Shown: piece after piece, positions 45,877 to 54,087 of the stretch | Position numbering within the stretch: position 1 is the first letter of the stretch | Layout of the letters: the number at the start of each line of letters is the position of its first letter | Assembly (NCBI RefSeq): GCF_039852015.1 | Contig: NZ_CP156626.1 | Span: 1,832,249-1,896,248 of the forward strand | DNA length: 64,000 nt | Direction: 5' to 3' | Origin: Robbsia sp. KACC 23696 | Lineage (GTDB): Bacteria; Pseudomonadota; Gammaproteobacteria; Burkholderiales; Burkholderiaceae | Translations under genes and position numbers: made by a program | Notes under the pieces: generated by a model | What the model saw: only the letters and a program-made list of their open reading frames with translations | Databases searched by the model: none | Told to the model about the DNA's origin: nothing

Positions 45877-46464
45877 AATATCGTCCCATCCTGTTCAGTA
45901 AGACGAAACCGGGAAGCGACTGTGTGACGTGCTTCCTATTGGCATCTAGGACCGGGGCTAGGCGGAAAGGGATTATTCCATGGCCAGCGCAGCGCGCCAC
46001 GGACGACGGGACTCATTTTCGGCCAAATAATCGCGTCGCCTGCTCAGGCGTTTCGCCTGGCACGCCAGATCCGCGTTTCCGCCAACTGCAGAGTGGAGTA
46101 GATTTTCTATAAAACGCAACTAACAGGCTTTTGTTGTTCCGCCAACTTTTCTTTGCTAACAATGCAGCAGCTCTCTCGTTGGCGATTATGCACACGCTCA
46201 CATTGTCTATATGCCGTTCGCATCCGATCCGCACGGAAAACGGCGATACCCACGCCAATCGATCAGAGCATCGCCTCGAAAACAGATGCGTCCTAGCATT
46301 GCAGTTGACCCGGATCGGAATCCTTCAGACAATCGAGTTCGGTCGCGAACCGGTACGTCATCGCAAAATTGCAGCGCTTTCCCTGACGCTGCCAGAGACC
46401 CCCATTGCGACGTAATGCTATGCCGTACGATCCGCGCGCGACCTATCCCAAGGAGACTGACCTC
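45877..46464. other. Intergenic region between the kinase and sulfate-binding protein genes
   Basis: About 590 bases between divergent genes, expected to hold both promoters. The middle (46,090-46,170) is AT-richer (TTTTCTATAAAACGCAACTAACAGG). No coding frame looks real; those present are Arg/Pro-rich. The ribosome-binding site of the next gene (AAGGAG) lies near 46450. Confidence 0.4.
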
Positions 46465-47538
46465 ATGCAGGACAATAAGCAATCAAACGAGGCATCGATG
46501 CCGACCGCCACGAAGACGCGGATGCAGCGCGCAATGCGCACGACGGCCGCCGCGCTCGCGCTCACCATGACCGGCATGAGCACGGCCGCTTATGCGGACA
46601 CCACTTTGCTGAACGTGTCGTACGACGTGACCCGCGAGCTGTATCAGCAAATCGACCCGGCCTTCATTGCCTATTGGAAAAACACGACCGGCGAGACGGT
46701 CAGCGTGAAGCAATCGCATGGCGGCTCGAGCCCGCAAGCGATGTCGGTATTGCAAGGCCTGCAGGCCGATGTCGTGACGATGAACCAATCCAGCGATATC
46801 GATGTGCTGGTGCAGAAGGGCGGCCTCGTCGACAAGGACTGGCGCAAGGCGTTTCCGAACAATGCCAGCCCTTATACGACGACGATGGTCTTCCTCGTAC
46901 GCAAGGGCAATCCCAAGCACATCAAGGACTGGGACGATTTGGGGAAGCCCGGCGTGCAAGTGATTCTGCCAAATCCGAAGACCTCGGGAAACGGCCGATA
47001 CAGCTATCTCGCCGCGTGGGGATGGAAGGTGCAGCACGGTGCGACCGACGCGCAGGCGCAGCAATTCGTGCAATCCATTCTGCATAATATTCCGGTCCTG
47101 GATACCGGCGGGCGGGGAGCCACGACCAGCTTCGCGCAACGCGGGCTCGGCGATGTCCTGGTGACCTTCGAAAACGAGGTGGCACTGATCCAGCAGGAAT
47201 TCGGTGCCGACAAGTTCGAGGCGGTCTATCCGTCCGAGAGCTTGCTGGCGGAGCCGCCCGTTGCCGTGGTGGACAAAAACGTGGACCGCCATAAGACGCG
47301 GCGCGAAGCCACCGCTTTCCTGAATTTCCTCTGGTCGCGTGATGGGCAGGAAATCATCGCGAAGCAACACCTCCGTCCGCGCGATCCGAAGGTGCTGGCG
47401 GAATACGCCAGTACCTTCCATCCGATCAAGACGTTCACGATCGATCAGGTTTTCGGCAGTTGGGACAAGGCGCAGGCCGTTCACTTCAGCGACGGCGGCA
47501 CGTACGACAAGGCGATCATGGCAGCCAAACAACCCTAA
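46465..47538 (+). CDS. sbp: Sulfate/thiosulfate ABC transporter substrate-binding protein
   Basis: A 357-residue periplasmic protein. A basic N-terminus with hydrophobic stretch TTAAALALTMTGMSTAAYA-D forms the signal peptide. The mature start TLLNVSYDVTRELYQQIDPAFIAYW and the KQSHGGSSPQAMSVLQGLQADVVTMN block are characteristic of the Sbp/CysP family that binds sulfate, and the C-terminal half holds the usual EAVYPSESLLAEPPVAVVD. The start at 46465 follows an AAGGAG site. No permease or ATPase genes (cysU, cysW, cysA) lie beside it, so it is a lone binding-protein gene with its own terminator. Confidence 0.93.
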   Translation: MQDNKQSNEASMPTATKTRMQRAMRTTAAALALTMTGMSTAAYADTTLLNVSYDVTRELYQQIDPAFIAYWKNTTGETVSVKQSHGGSSPQAMSVLQGLQADVVTMNQSSDIDVLVQKGGLVDKDWRKAFPNNASPYTTTMVFLVRKGNPKHIKDWDDLGKPGVQVILPNPKTSGNGRYSYLAAWGWKVQHGATDAQAQQFVQSILHNIPVLDTGGRGATTSFAQRGLGDVLVTFENEVALIQQEFGADKFEAVYPSESLLAEPPVAVVDKNVDRHKTRREATAFLNFLWSRDGQEIIAKQHLRPRDPKVLAEYASTFHPIKTFTIDQVFGSWDKAQAVHFSDGGTYDKAIMAAKQP

Positions 47539-47560
47539 CCGCTGACGACGGCTGAACGAG

Positions 47561-47604
47561 GGCGTTTGCGCACGGAGCACATCGTGCGCAAACGCCTTTT
47601 TTTT
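47561..47604 (+). terminator. Terminator after sbp
   Basis: GGCGTTTGCGCACG at 47561-47574 pairs exactly with CGTGCGCAAACGCC at 47583-47596 around an 8-base loop, followed by eight T. Confidence 0.95.
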
Positions 47605-47666
47605 CGCACTGTATTTTTGACACCGTTTTCCGCCGAATCTGATTTAGGTAAGATGGCACCATATAT

Positions 47667-47694
47667 TGGAACTAGGTTCCGTAAAATGGAACCC
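47667..47694. promoter_or_regulatory. Candidate IclR-type operator: three GGAAC/GTTCC half-sites
   Basis: TGGAAC-TAG-GTTCC at 47667-47680 is a near-perfect dyad, and the same GGTTCC arm pairs with TGGAACC at 47687-47693 (spacer GTAAAAT). It lies 24-50 bases upstream of the IclR regulator gene at 47718, a typical site for autoregulation by IclR-family proteins, which bind TGGAA/TTCCA type repeats. Confidence 0.6.
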
Positions 47695-47717
47695 AAGCTT
47701 CCGGGAATTTTGGCTAG

Positions 47718-48494
47718 ATGAGCATTCTCGATACCGCTTCCGACGTGCTGCGCCTGATGGCGCGCCGTCAAACCGATCTGACGATGACGGACCTCGTCGA
47801 CCAATTGGGTATGCCCAAAAGCACGGCATCGCGCGTGCTCAAGCAGATGACCGAAACCGGTTTGCTGGCGCGCGATCCGGTATCGCTTGCCTATCGCCCA
47901 TCGATGCTGGTGCTGGAACTAGGGCATTTGGTGCGTGCCGCGACGCCCTTGATCGATATGTGCGGGGCGGCCCTCGAGACCTTGTGCGGGCGCCACGGCC
48001 ACACCGGCTATGTTTCCTTGCTCGAAGGGCAGGATGTCGTGGTGTTGAAGGTGCGCCCGGGCAGTCAGGCCTTGCGCGCAATGACGAATCCTGGCCATCG
48101 TTCGGCGTCGTGGGCGACATCGACGGGCCGCGCGCTATTGGCGCGCGAAACCGACGATGCGGTCCGAGAGCGCTTTCGCGCGGGGCTGCCGGCGCTGGAT
48201 GCGTCGGAACATCGCGGGCCCGCATCGGTCGACGCGCTTTTGGCGGAGTTGGCGCTGACGCGCACGCGTGGCTATGCGCTCGCGCAGAACGAGGCGATGT
48301 CTGGCGTGTGTTCGATTGGTTGCAGCGTGGCCGACGCTGCGAGCGGTGAACGCCTGGCTTTTTGCCTGAGCTTTCCCGCCGGGACATTAGAACCAGATTC
48401 GATCACGGCGCTCGGCCGTGACGTGCGTGCGCAGGCGGCGCAGATCGGGCGTGCATTGGGCGACCCGTTCTGGACGACCGCGCTTTTATCGTAG
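47718..48494 (+). CDS. IclR-family transcriptional regulator of the adjacent cluster
   Basis: A 258-residue IclR-type regulator: N-terminal winged helix (SILDTASDVLRLMARRQTDLTMTDLVDQLGMPKSTASRVLKQMTETGLL) and effector-binding domain (GYVSLLEGQDVVVLKVRPG..., ATSTGRALLARE). A dyad of GGAAC half-sites lies just upstream, suggesting autoregulation, and the OPT transporter gene starts 34 bases after its stop, so the regulator is probably cotranscribed with, and controls, the peptide cluster. Its ligand should be a cluster substrate or product, but is unknown. Confidence 0.9.
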   Translation: MSILDTASDVLRLMARRQTDLTMTDLVDQLGMPKSTASRVLKQMTETGLLARDPVSLAYRPSMLVLELGHLVRAATPLIDMCGAALETLCGRHGHTGYVSLLEGQDVVVLKVRPGSQALRAMTNPGHRSASWATSTGRALLARETDDAVRERFRAGLPALDASEHRGPASVDALLAELALTRTRGYALAQNEAMSGVCSIGCSVADAASGERLAFCLSFPAGTLEPDSITALGRDVRAQAAQIGRALGDPFWTTALLS

Positions 48495-48528
48495 TTTTTT
48501 CCGTCCTTTCTCTTTTTCGAGTGACACG

Positions 48529-50181
48529 ATGCAAGCGTCTTCCGCTCCAGGCTCGTCTTCCGGCGCGCCGGCTCCTCTCCCGCCAGGCGATCAGGCCGGG
48601 CAACGTCATCCTTCCGCGCTGTCGCCGGCTAATCTGGTGCTGCTCGCGGTATTGAGCATCGTCGGCGCCATCATCGGCATCGAGTTACTAGTGAAATTGG
48701 GCGTGACGCCGAATACGTCGATCATCGGCGCATTGGCGGCCATGATCTGCGCGCGCGTGCCGTTGCGCTTCTTCCGCCAATATCGCTCGGTGCATACGCA
48801 AAATCTGGCGCAAAGCGCGATCTCGGCGGCAACCTTCGGCGCCGCCAACAGCCTGCTGTTGCCGATCGCGATTCCCTTCCTGTTCGGTCGCCCGGATCTG
48901 GTCATGCCAATGTTCTGCGGCGTGGCATTGGGCATGCTGCTCGATGCGTATATGTTGTATCGGATGTTCGGCACGAATGTGTTTCCGGCGAGCGGTACCT
49001 GGCCGCAAGGCGTTGCGGCCGCCGAGGCGATCAAGGCGGGGGACGAAGGGGGCAAACAAGCGCGCTTGTTGGGCCTGGGGCTCGGCGTCGGTGCGCTCGG
49101 CAGTTGGCTGGGCATTCCGATGTCGGCGTTCGGCACGGCCTTCATCGGCAATATCTGGGCGCTCGGCATGCTCGGGCTCGGTTTCCTGATTCGCGGTTAT
49201 TCCGTCCCGCTGTTTCACTTCGCCATCGACAAAGCCTATATCCCGCACGGCATGATGATCGGTGCAGGCCTGGTCGCGCTGCTGCAAGTGGCCACGATGG
49301 TCTGGCGCGACCGTCATGGCGCGGTCTCGAAAACGGCGATCGACACGCCGCGCGCCGCGGCAGCGATCCGCGCGCCGGGGATCGGGAAGTCGCTGCGGTT
49401 CGGCGGTCTGGGCTATATCGTTATTGCCGCCATTGTCGCGGGCGCGAGCGGGCTGTACGGGCAAATGTCGACCGGTATGTTGATCGGCTTCATTCTGTAT
49501 GCCGCTTTCGCGGCCTTCGTCCACGAATTGATCGTCGGCATCGCCGCCATGCATTCGGGATGGTTTCCCGCCTTCGCCGTCGCCTTGATCACGTTACTGA
49601 TCGGGATGCTGCTCGGTTTCCCGACTGTGTCGCTGGTGATCCTCTGCGGCTTTTCCGCGGCGACCGGCCCGGCCTTCGCCGATATGGGCTATGACCTGAA
49701 AGCCGGCTTTATTCTGCGCGGACAGGGTGCCGATCCGGCATTCGAGCTGGAAGGGCGCCGTCAGCAGTTGATCGCCGCGATGATCGCCTTTCTTCTCGCT
49801 ATCCCGGTCGTCTATTTCGCCCACAGCGCCTTCTTCGCGAACAATATGATTCCGCCGGTGGCGAAGGTCTATGTGTCGACGATTCAGGCCGGCGTCGCGC
49901 CGGGCATCATGCAAGCCCTGCTGATCTGGGCCGTCGTGGGCGCCGTTCTGCAATTTCTGGGCGGCCCCAAGCGTCAGCTCGGCGTGTTGTTCGCCACCGG
50001 TCTGTTGATCGCCAGCCCCTTGGCGGGCTGGGCCGTGCTGGTCGGTATCGTGATGCGCGTGGTGATCGAGCGACGCGGGGAATCGGCTCGCAGCGCGATG
50101 GAAGTCTTCGCCGCCGGGGTCATTGCCGGTGATGCCTTATTCAGCTTCTTCAGCTCCTTGATCCGGACACGCTCCCATTGA
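48529..50181 (+). CDS. OPT-family oligopeptide transporter
   Basis: A 550-residue integral membrane protein of the oligopeptide transporter (OPT) superfamily, proton-coupled importers of peptides and their derivatives. There are about 14 hydrophobic segments, with VLSIVGAIIGIELLVKLGVTPNTSIIGALAAMI at the start, and Gly-rich signatures such as PMFCGVALGMLLDAYM and ATGPAFADMGYDLKAG. The length is within the range of the bacterial OPT branch (~550-650). It follows the IclR gene and leads DUF1177, aroM and pepE, so the imported substrate is probably handled by those enzymes. Confidence 0.88.
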   Translation: MQASSAPGSSSGAPAPLPPGDQAGQRHPSALSPANLVLLAVLSIVGAIIGIELLVKLGVTPNTSIIGALAAMICARVPLRFFRQYRSVHTQNLAQSAISAATFGAANSLLLPIAIPFLFGRPDLVMPMFCGVALGMLLDAYMLYRMFGTNVFPASGTWPQGVAAAEAIKAGDEGGKQARLLGLGLGVGALGSWLGIPMSAFGTAFIGNIWALGMLGLGFLIRGYSVPLFHFAIDKAYIPHGMMIGAGLVALLQVATMVWRDRHGAVSKTAIDTPRAAAAIRAPGIGKSLRFGGLGYIVIAAIVAGASGLYGQMSTGMLIGFILYAAFAAFVHELIVGIAAMHSGWFPAFAVALITLLIGMLLGFPTVSLVILCGFSAATGPAFADMGYDLKAGFILRGQGADPAFELEGRRQQLIAAMIAFLLAIPVVYFAHSAFFANNMIPPVAKVYVSTIQAGVAPGIMQALLIWAVVGAVLQFLGGPKRQLGVLFATGLLIASPLAGWAVLVGIVMRVVIERRGESARSAMEVFAAGVIAGDALFSFFSSLIRTRSH

Positions 50182-50239
50182 GGACGATGCGGCCCGCACC
50201 TGCACCGCGGGCTGTCTTTACATTTTTGAGATATAACCG

Positions 50240-51184
50240 ATGAGCCTTGCACAAACTCTCCAGGTCTTCGAAGCGTTCGACAGCCGTTATGCGTCGGGAC
50301 AGACCGTCGTCGATCTGTTGGCGCCGTTTGCCGATGTCGGTGTGACGGTGGAAGTCCTCGAAATCGGCGGCCCGAAGGGCACGACCGACTTCGTCAAGAT
50401 CGCGATCCCCGGGGAAGCGGGCAAGCGGAGCGGGGGCACCGCGAAGAGCCTCGGCATCGTGGGGCGCCTTGGCGGTATCGGCGCACGGCCGTCGCGGATC
50501 GGTCTCGTGTCCGATGCCGATGGCGCGATCACCGCCGTGGCGGCCGCCTTGAAGCTGGCGCAGATGCGGCGTAACGGCGACCCGCTGCCGGGCGATGTGT
50601 TTCTGACCACCCATATCTGCCCGACCGCACCGACCCGGCCGCACGATCCGGTGGACTTCATGGATTCGCCGATCGATACCGAAGACGTCAATGCGCACGA
50701 GGTGTGGGATGAGATGGATGCGGTATTGTCGATCGATACGACCAAGGGCAATCGCATCATCAATCACAGCGGTTATGCGATTTCGCCGACGGTGAAAGAC
50801 GGGTATATCCTGCGTGTCTCGGAAGACCTGATTCGCATCATGGAAATGACGAGCGGCCGTCACGCCGTCACGTTCCCGGTGACCACGCAGGACATCACGC
50901 CGTACGGTAATGGCGTGCATCATCTGAACAGCATCATGCAACCGTCGATCGCGACCAGCGCGCCGGTGGTTGGCGTCGCGATCACGACGCAGAGCGTCGT
51001 GCCGGGTTGCGGCACGGGCGCGAGCCAGGAAACCGATATCGCCTCGGCGGTGAAATTCGCCGTCGAAGTCGCGAAGGAATTTGGACGCGGCAGTTGCGCG
51101 TTCTATGATGACAAGGATTATGCGCGGCTGCTCGAATTGTATGGCTCGCTGGCGCATTTGAAAGTACGGCACCCGAACCTATAA
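50240..51184 (+). CDS. DUF1177 family protein
   Basis: A 314-residue protein of the DUF1177 family, uncharacterised. It contains GGPKGTTDFVKIAIPG and KSLGIVGRLGGIGARPSRIGLVSDADGAI, a DVFLTTHICPTAPTRPHDP block with an invariant-looking His/Cys pair, and a C-terminal QSVVPGCGTGASQETDIASAVKFAVEVAKEFG. The fold may be related to M20/aminopeptidase-like metallohydrolases, since SDADGA and the E in QETD could be metal ligands, but this is inference. Its genomic position with OPT, AroM and PepE supports a role in peptide processing. Confidence 0.85.
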   Translation: MSLAQTLQVFEAFDSRYASGQTVVDLLAPFADVGVTVEVLEIGGPKGTTDFVKIAIPGEAGKRSGGTAKSLGIVGRLGGIGARPSRIGLVSDADGAITAVAAALKLAQMRRNGDPLPGDVFLTTHICPTAPTRPHDPVDFMDSPIDTEDVNAHEVWDEMDAVLSIDTTKGNRIINHSGYAISPTVKDGYILRVSEDLIRIMEMTSGRHAVTFPVTTQDITPYGNGVHHLNSIMQPSIATSAPVVGVAITTQSVVPGCGTGASQETDIASAVKFAVEVAKEFGRGSCAFYDDKDYARLLELYGSLAHLKVRHPNL

Positions 51185-51204
51185 CGCTTCTGCGGATCCA
51201 AGCG

Positions 51205-51891
51205 ATGACTTCACGAAAATTAGGGACCTTGACGATCGGCCAGGCACCGCGCGCCGATATCACGCCGATCCTCGATCAGCATCTGCCGGCCAGCTTGCCC
51301 CGTGTGCATCTGGGCGTGCTGGATGGCATGACGCATGCCGATATCGAAGCGCAGTTCACGCCGCAGCCGGGCAATGGCACGCTGATCTCCAAACTGCTCG
51401 ACGGCACGGCGGTGGTGCTGGACAAGCTGGCCGTGCGTGCGGTATTGCAAAGCAAGATCGATGCGCTCGTCGATCAAGGCTGCGATGTCGTGCTGATCCT
51501 CTGCACCGGTGAGTTTCACGGTTTGGTCGGGCGCACCGCCTGGCTGGTCGAGCCCGACCAGATCGTGCCGCCGGCCGCTGCGGCGATTGCCGGCGATCGG
51601 CAAGTCGGCATTCTGGTGCCCCTCGTCGGCCAGATCGAGAGCGAATACCAAAAATGGCAAGGCCTGCGCAAGCGGCCGATCTGCGCGACGGCGTCGCCCT
51701 ATGCGGATCCGAACGATACGCGGGAGCTGGAAGCAGCGGCGCGCCAATTGCGCGATCAGGGTGCCGAACTGCTGATCATGGATTGCATGGGATTCGTCGA
51801 GCGCCATCGTGAAGTCGCAAAAGCCGCCTCCGGCCTGCCGGTGATTTTGTCGAATGCCTTGATTGCACGTCTGACTGCGGAGTTGTTGTAA
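51205..51891 (+). CDS. AroM family protein (Asp/Glu racemase superfamily)
   Basis: A 228-residue AroM-like protein. AroM is uncharacterised despite its name (its E. coli gene lies beside aroL) and has the fold of the Asp/Glu/hydantoin racemase superfamily. Visible are LGTLTIGQAPRADITPILDQHLP, VLDGMTHADIEAQFTP, the CTGEFHGLVGR cysteine loop and DCMGFVERHRE, the two cysteine positions that act as acid/base pair in the superfamily. It overlaps pepE by one base (TAATG at 51889-51893), so the two are translationally coupled. Confidence 0.85.
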   Translation: MTSRKLGTLTIGQAPRADITPILDQHLPASLPRVHLGVLDGMTHADIEAQFTPQPGNGTLISKLLDGTAVVLDKLAVRAVLQSKIDALVDQGCDVVLILCTGEFHGLVGRTAWLVEPDQIVPPAAAAIAGDRQVGILVPLVGQIESEYQKWQGLRKRPICATASPYADPNDTRELEAAARQLRDQGAELLIMDCMGFVERHREVAKAASGLPVILSNALIARLTAELL

Positions 51892-52625
51892 TGAATCTGT
51901 TGTTGTTGAGTAATTCACGTGGGCCCGATGGCGCGTATCTGGCGCATGCACTGGATGCGGTTCGCGAGCTGGTCGGCACGAACGGTGTCCCGGCAGGCAC
52001 CGAGTCGGCGCGCAAACGCGCCGTCTTCATCCCGTTTGCCGGCGTGACGATGACCTGGCCGTCCTACACGGAAACGGTCGCCGCGGCGTTGGCGCCGGCC
52101 GGCCTCGATATCATCGATATCGATACGGTAGGGGATATCGCCGCGCAGCAAGCGGCGGTACGCGCCGCCGATGTGATTATCGTCGGCGGTGGCAATACCT
52201 TTCAGTTGCTGGGGACCTGTCGCGCGCGCGGCTTGCTGGACGTGATCGCCGAAACGGTGCGTGCGGGGCTGCCCTATCTCGGTTGGAGCGCCGGCGCGAA
52301 TCTCGCCTGTCCGTCGATCTCGACCACCAACGATATGCCGATCGTCGATCCGCAAGGCTTCTCCGCATTGGGGCTGATCAACTTCCAGATCAACCCGCAT
52401 TACACGAATGCCTTGCCGGAAGGGCATCGCGGCGAGACGCGTAATCAGCGCATTGCCGAATTCCTCGTGGCGAATCCGCATACCTGGGTGCTCGGCTTGC
52501 CCGAAGGCGATTGGCTGCGCGTGCGCGGTACCGACGTGAGCTTGCACGGTCCGTTCGATGCCTGCCGCTTTTTGCCGAACCAGGACCCGGTATCGATCGC
52601 CGCGGGCGCCGTCAGCGCGTACTGA
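51891..52625 (+). CDS. pepE: Dipeptidase E (alpha-aspartyl dipeptidase), S51 family
   Basis: PepE hydrolyses dipeptides with N-terminal aspartate. The 244-residue length suits the family. Visible are the N-terminal MNLLLLSNSRGPDGAYLAHA, the class-I glutamine-amidotransferase-like fold with GGGNTFQLL, and the serine nucleophile elbow GWSAGANLACPSISTTNDMPIVDP, with the downstream His/Glu region NPHYTNALPEGHRGETRNQRI. Its coupling to aroM and position after OPT indicate that the imported compound contains an aspartyl or similar dipeptide bond. Confidence 0.93.
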   Translation: MNLLLLSNSRGPDGAYLAHALDAVRELVGTNGVPAGTESARKRAVFIPFAGVTMTWPSYTETVAAALAPAGLDIIDIDTVGDIAAQQAAVRAADVIIVGGGNTFQLLGTCRARGLLDVIAETVRAGLPYLGWSAGANLACPSISTTNDMPIVDPQGFSALGLINFQINPHYTNALPEGHRGETRNQRIAEFLVANPHTWVLGLPEGDWLRVRGTDVSLHGPFDACRFLPNQDPVSIAAGAVSAY

Positions 52626-52665
52626 CCGCACGCATCGACTTCGACAGGGATCGAAGGACTTCATC

Positions 52666-52899
52666 ATGTCGCTTGGCATCATTCGCGTCTTGACCACGGA
52701 AGACGACCGCATCCTCGGCGAGCATGGCCGCATGTTGCGCGCGCAATATGGCATCGCTTCCTTTACACGCTGTATTCCGGAGCAAGAGAGCGGGATCTTC
52801 GATGCAGTCAGCGCGGCGGGCATGTTCGCCGTGGAAATGCTCGGCGCCGCCGTCGGGTCCGACATCGACATCGACGGCAGGCGCCGCGCGCTTCAGTAA
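52666..52899 (+). pseudogene. Internally deleted Asp/Glu/hydantoin-racemase family gene
   Basis: A 77-residue frame. It begins like racemase-superfamily proteins of ~220-240 residues (MSLGIIRVLTTEDDRILGEHGRMLRAQYG...TRCIPEQESGI) and then changes at about residue 44 into FDAVSAAGMFAVEMLG, which resembles the C-terminal end of the same family. The middle ~150 residues, including both catalytic Cys regions, are missing without loss of frame. It should therefore be inactive; it could also be a distinct small protein, less likely. It follows pepE by 40 bases and its 3' end overlaps the convergent dehydrogenase gene by 7 bases. Confidence 0.6.
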
Positions 52900-53882
52900 C
52901 CCTGTTGGCGATCGACGGCAGCGGGAATCGTGCCGTTCGCACGATAAGCGGCAATATTGCTTGCCACGATCTCCGAGGCGCTGACGCGATCCGTTGGCGC
53001 GGAGATGTGCGGGAGCACCGTGACGTCGGCGTGCCGCCAGTGCCAGCTGTCGGCGGGCAACGGCTCCTGATCGAAGACATCGAGTACCGCATGCTTCAGC
53101 TGTGCGTTATCGAGCGCCGCACGCAATGCCACGTCGTCGACGATCGGGCCGCGTGCGAAATTGATGAAGCCGGCCGACGGCTTCATCGCCGCGAGCGCGG
53201 CGGTGTCGACCAGATGCCGGGTATCGGCCGTCAGCGGCAGCAGGCAGACGACGATATCGCTTTGCGCCAACATCGCATGCAGTTCCGCCTCTCCGGCGTG
53301 GCATTGGACGCCGGCAATCGTCTTGCGTCGACGACTCCATCCGCTGACCTGAAAACCCGCCGCGCGCAGACGGTGCGCGGCCGCTTCGCCCAAGGCGCCC
53401 AAACCCAATAAGCCGACCGTTTTCGCGGCCGGTCGTGTGTAGTCATGCTGCAGCCATTGCGCGGCTTGTTGCTGTTTCGCATAGGCCGGCATGTCACGAT
53501 GCAGATACAAGGTCCAGGCGAGCACCGCTTCGGCCATCGTATCGGCCAAGGCTGGATCGACCAGTCGAACGATCTGCAAAGACGTGCCCCCGGCAGCCGG
53601 AGCGGCATCCAGATCGGCGACCAGACGCTCGACGCCGGCCCAGACACTGTGCACCCACTGCAGCCCCGTCAGCGCGCGTACGTCGTCCGGATTCGGATTG
53701 GCGACGATCGCCACCGGGCACGCGGCCTTTTCGGCATCGCTCAGCGCGGAGAACGGCACCACGCGCTCGTTCGGCATCGCCGCCTGCAGCGTCTCGATCC
53801 ATTGTTGCGCGAACGCGTAATGCGGGCTGCAGAGAAACGGCAGCGGCGGACGGGAAGCAGAGGCGGACAGGGACGACGACAT
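52893..53882 (-). CDS. D-2-hydroxyacid dehydrogenase (GhrA/hydroxypyruvate reductase-like)
   Basis: A 329-residue NAD(P)-dependent reductase of 2-oxo acids to D-2-hydroxy acids. Rossmann motif VGLLGLGALGEAAAHRLRAAG, catalytic Arg in NFARGPIVDD, Glu in DVFDQEPLP and His in LPHISAPTD are all present. The 2-oxoacid-type N-terminal domain (CPVAIVANPNPDDVRALTGLQWVHSVWAGVE) resembles GhrA. It converges on the racemase remnant and diverges from the binding-protein gene. In context it may reduce a 2-oxo acid formed by the aminotransferase of the cluster. Confidence 0.92.
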   Translation of the reverse strand: MSSSLSASASRPPLPFLCSPHYAFAQQWIETLQAAMPNERVVPFSALSDAEKAACPVAIVANPNPDDVRALTGLQWVHSVWAGVERLVADLDAAPAAGGTSLQIVRLVDPALADTMAEAVLAWTLYLHRDMPAYAKQQQAAQWLQHDYTRPAAKTVGLLGLGALGEAAAHRLRAAGFQVSGWSRRRKTIAGVQCHAGEAELHAMLAQSDIVVCLLPLTADTRHLVDTAALAAMKPSAGFINFARGPIVDDVALRAALDNAQLKHAVLDVFDQEPLPADSWHWRHADVTVLPHISAPTDRVSASEIVASNIAAYRANGTIPAAVDRQQGY

Positions 53883-54004
53883 CGATCGAATCTCGGAAGA
53901 AAGGCAAGGTGCAATCGTAGCAATAAATACAATTTTTGCAAAACGGCATCGTACCGCGCGAACGTTTTCGTTTCGATAATCGACGGGTTTATCTTAATTT
54001 TGGC

Positions 54005-54033
54005 TTGACGGTTGTTTTTTGCGTTTGTATAAA
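54005..54033 (+). promoter_or_regulatory. Sigma-70 promoter of the binding-protein gene
   Basis: -35 TTGACG at 54005-54010, a 17-base spacer and -10 TATAAA at 54028-54033. It places transcription start near 54040, consistent with a translation start at 54088. Confidence 0.75.
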
Positions 54034-54043
54034 TTTGTACAAA
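54024..54043. promoter_or_regulatory. Tandem TTTGTANAAA operator overlapping the promoter
   Basis: TTTGTATAAA (54024-54033) is followed directly by the 10-bp perfect palindrome TTTGTACAAA (54034-54043). They cover the -10 element and the expected transcription start, where a repressor would block transcription. The form recalls GntR-family operators (TTGTACAA), but the binding protein is not identified. Confidence 0.55.
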
Positions 54044-54087
54044 TGAAGCAAAATTCCTTTTCGACGATCCCCTTCATCAGGACAAGA

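Noticed and set aside
45877-46464. A coding gene in the kinase-sbp spacer
   Set aside because: All frames are short, with no ribosome-binding site and Arg/Pro-rich products.
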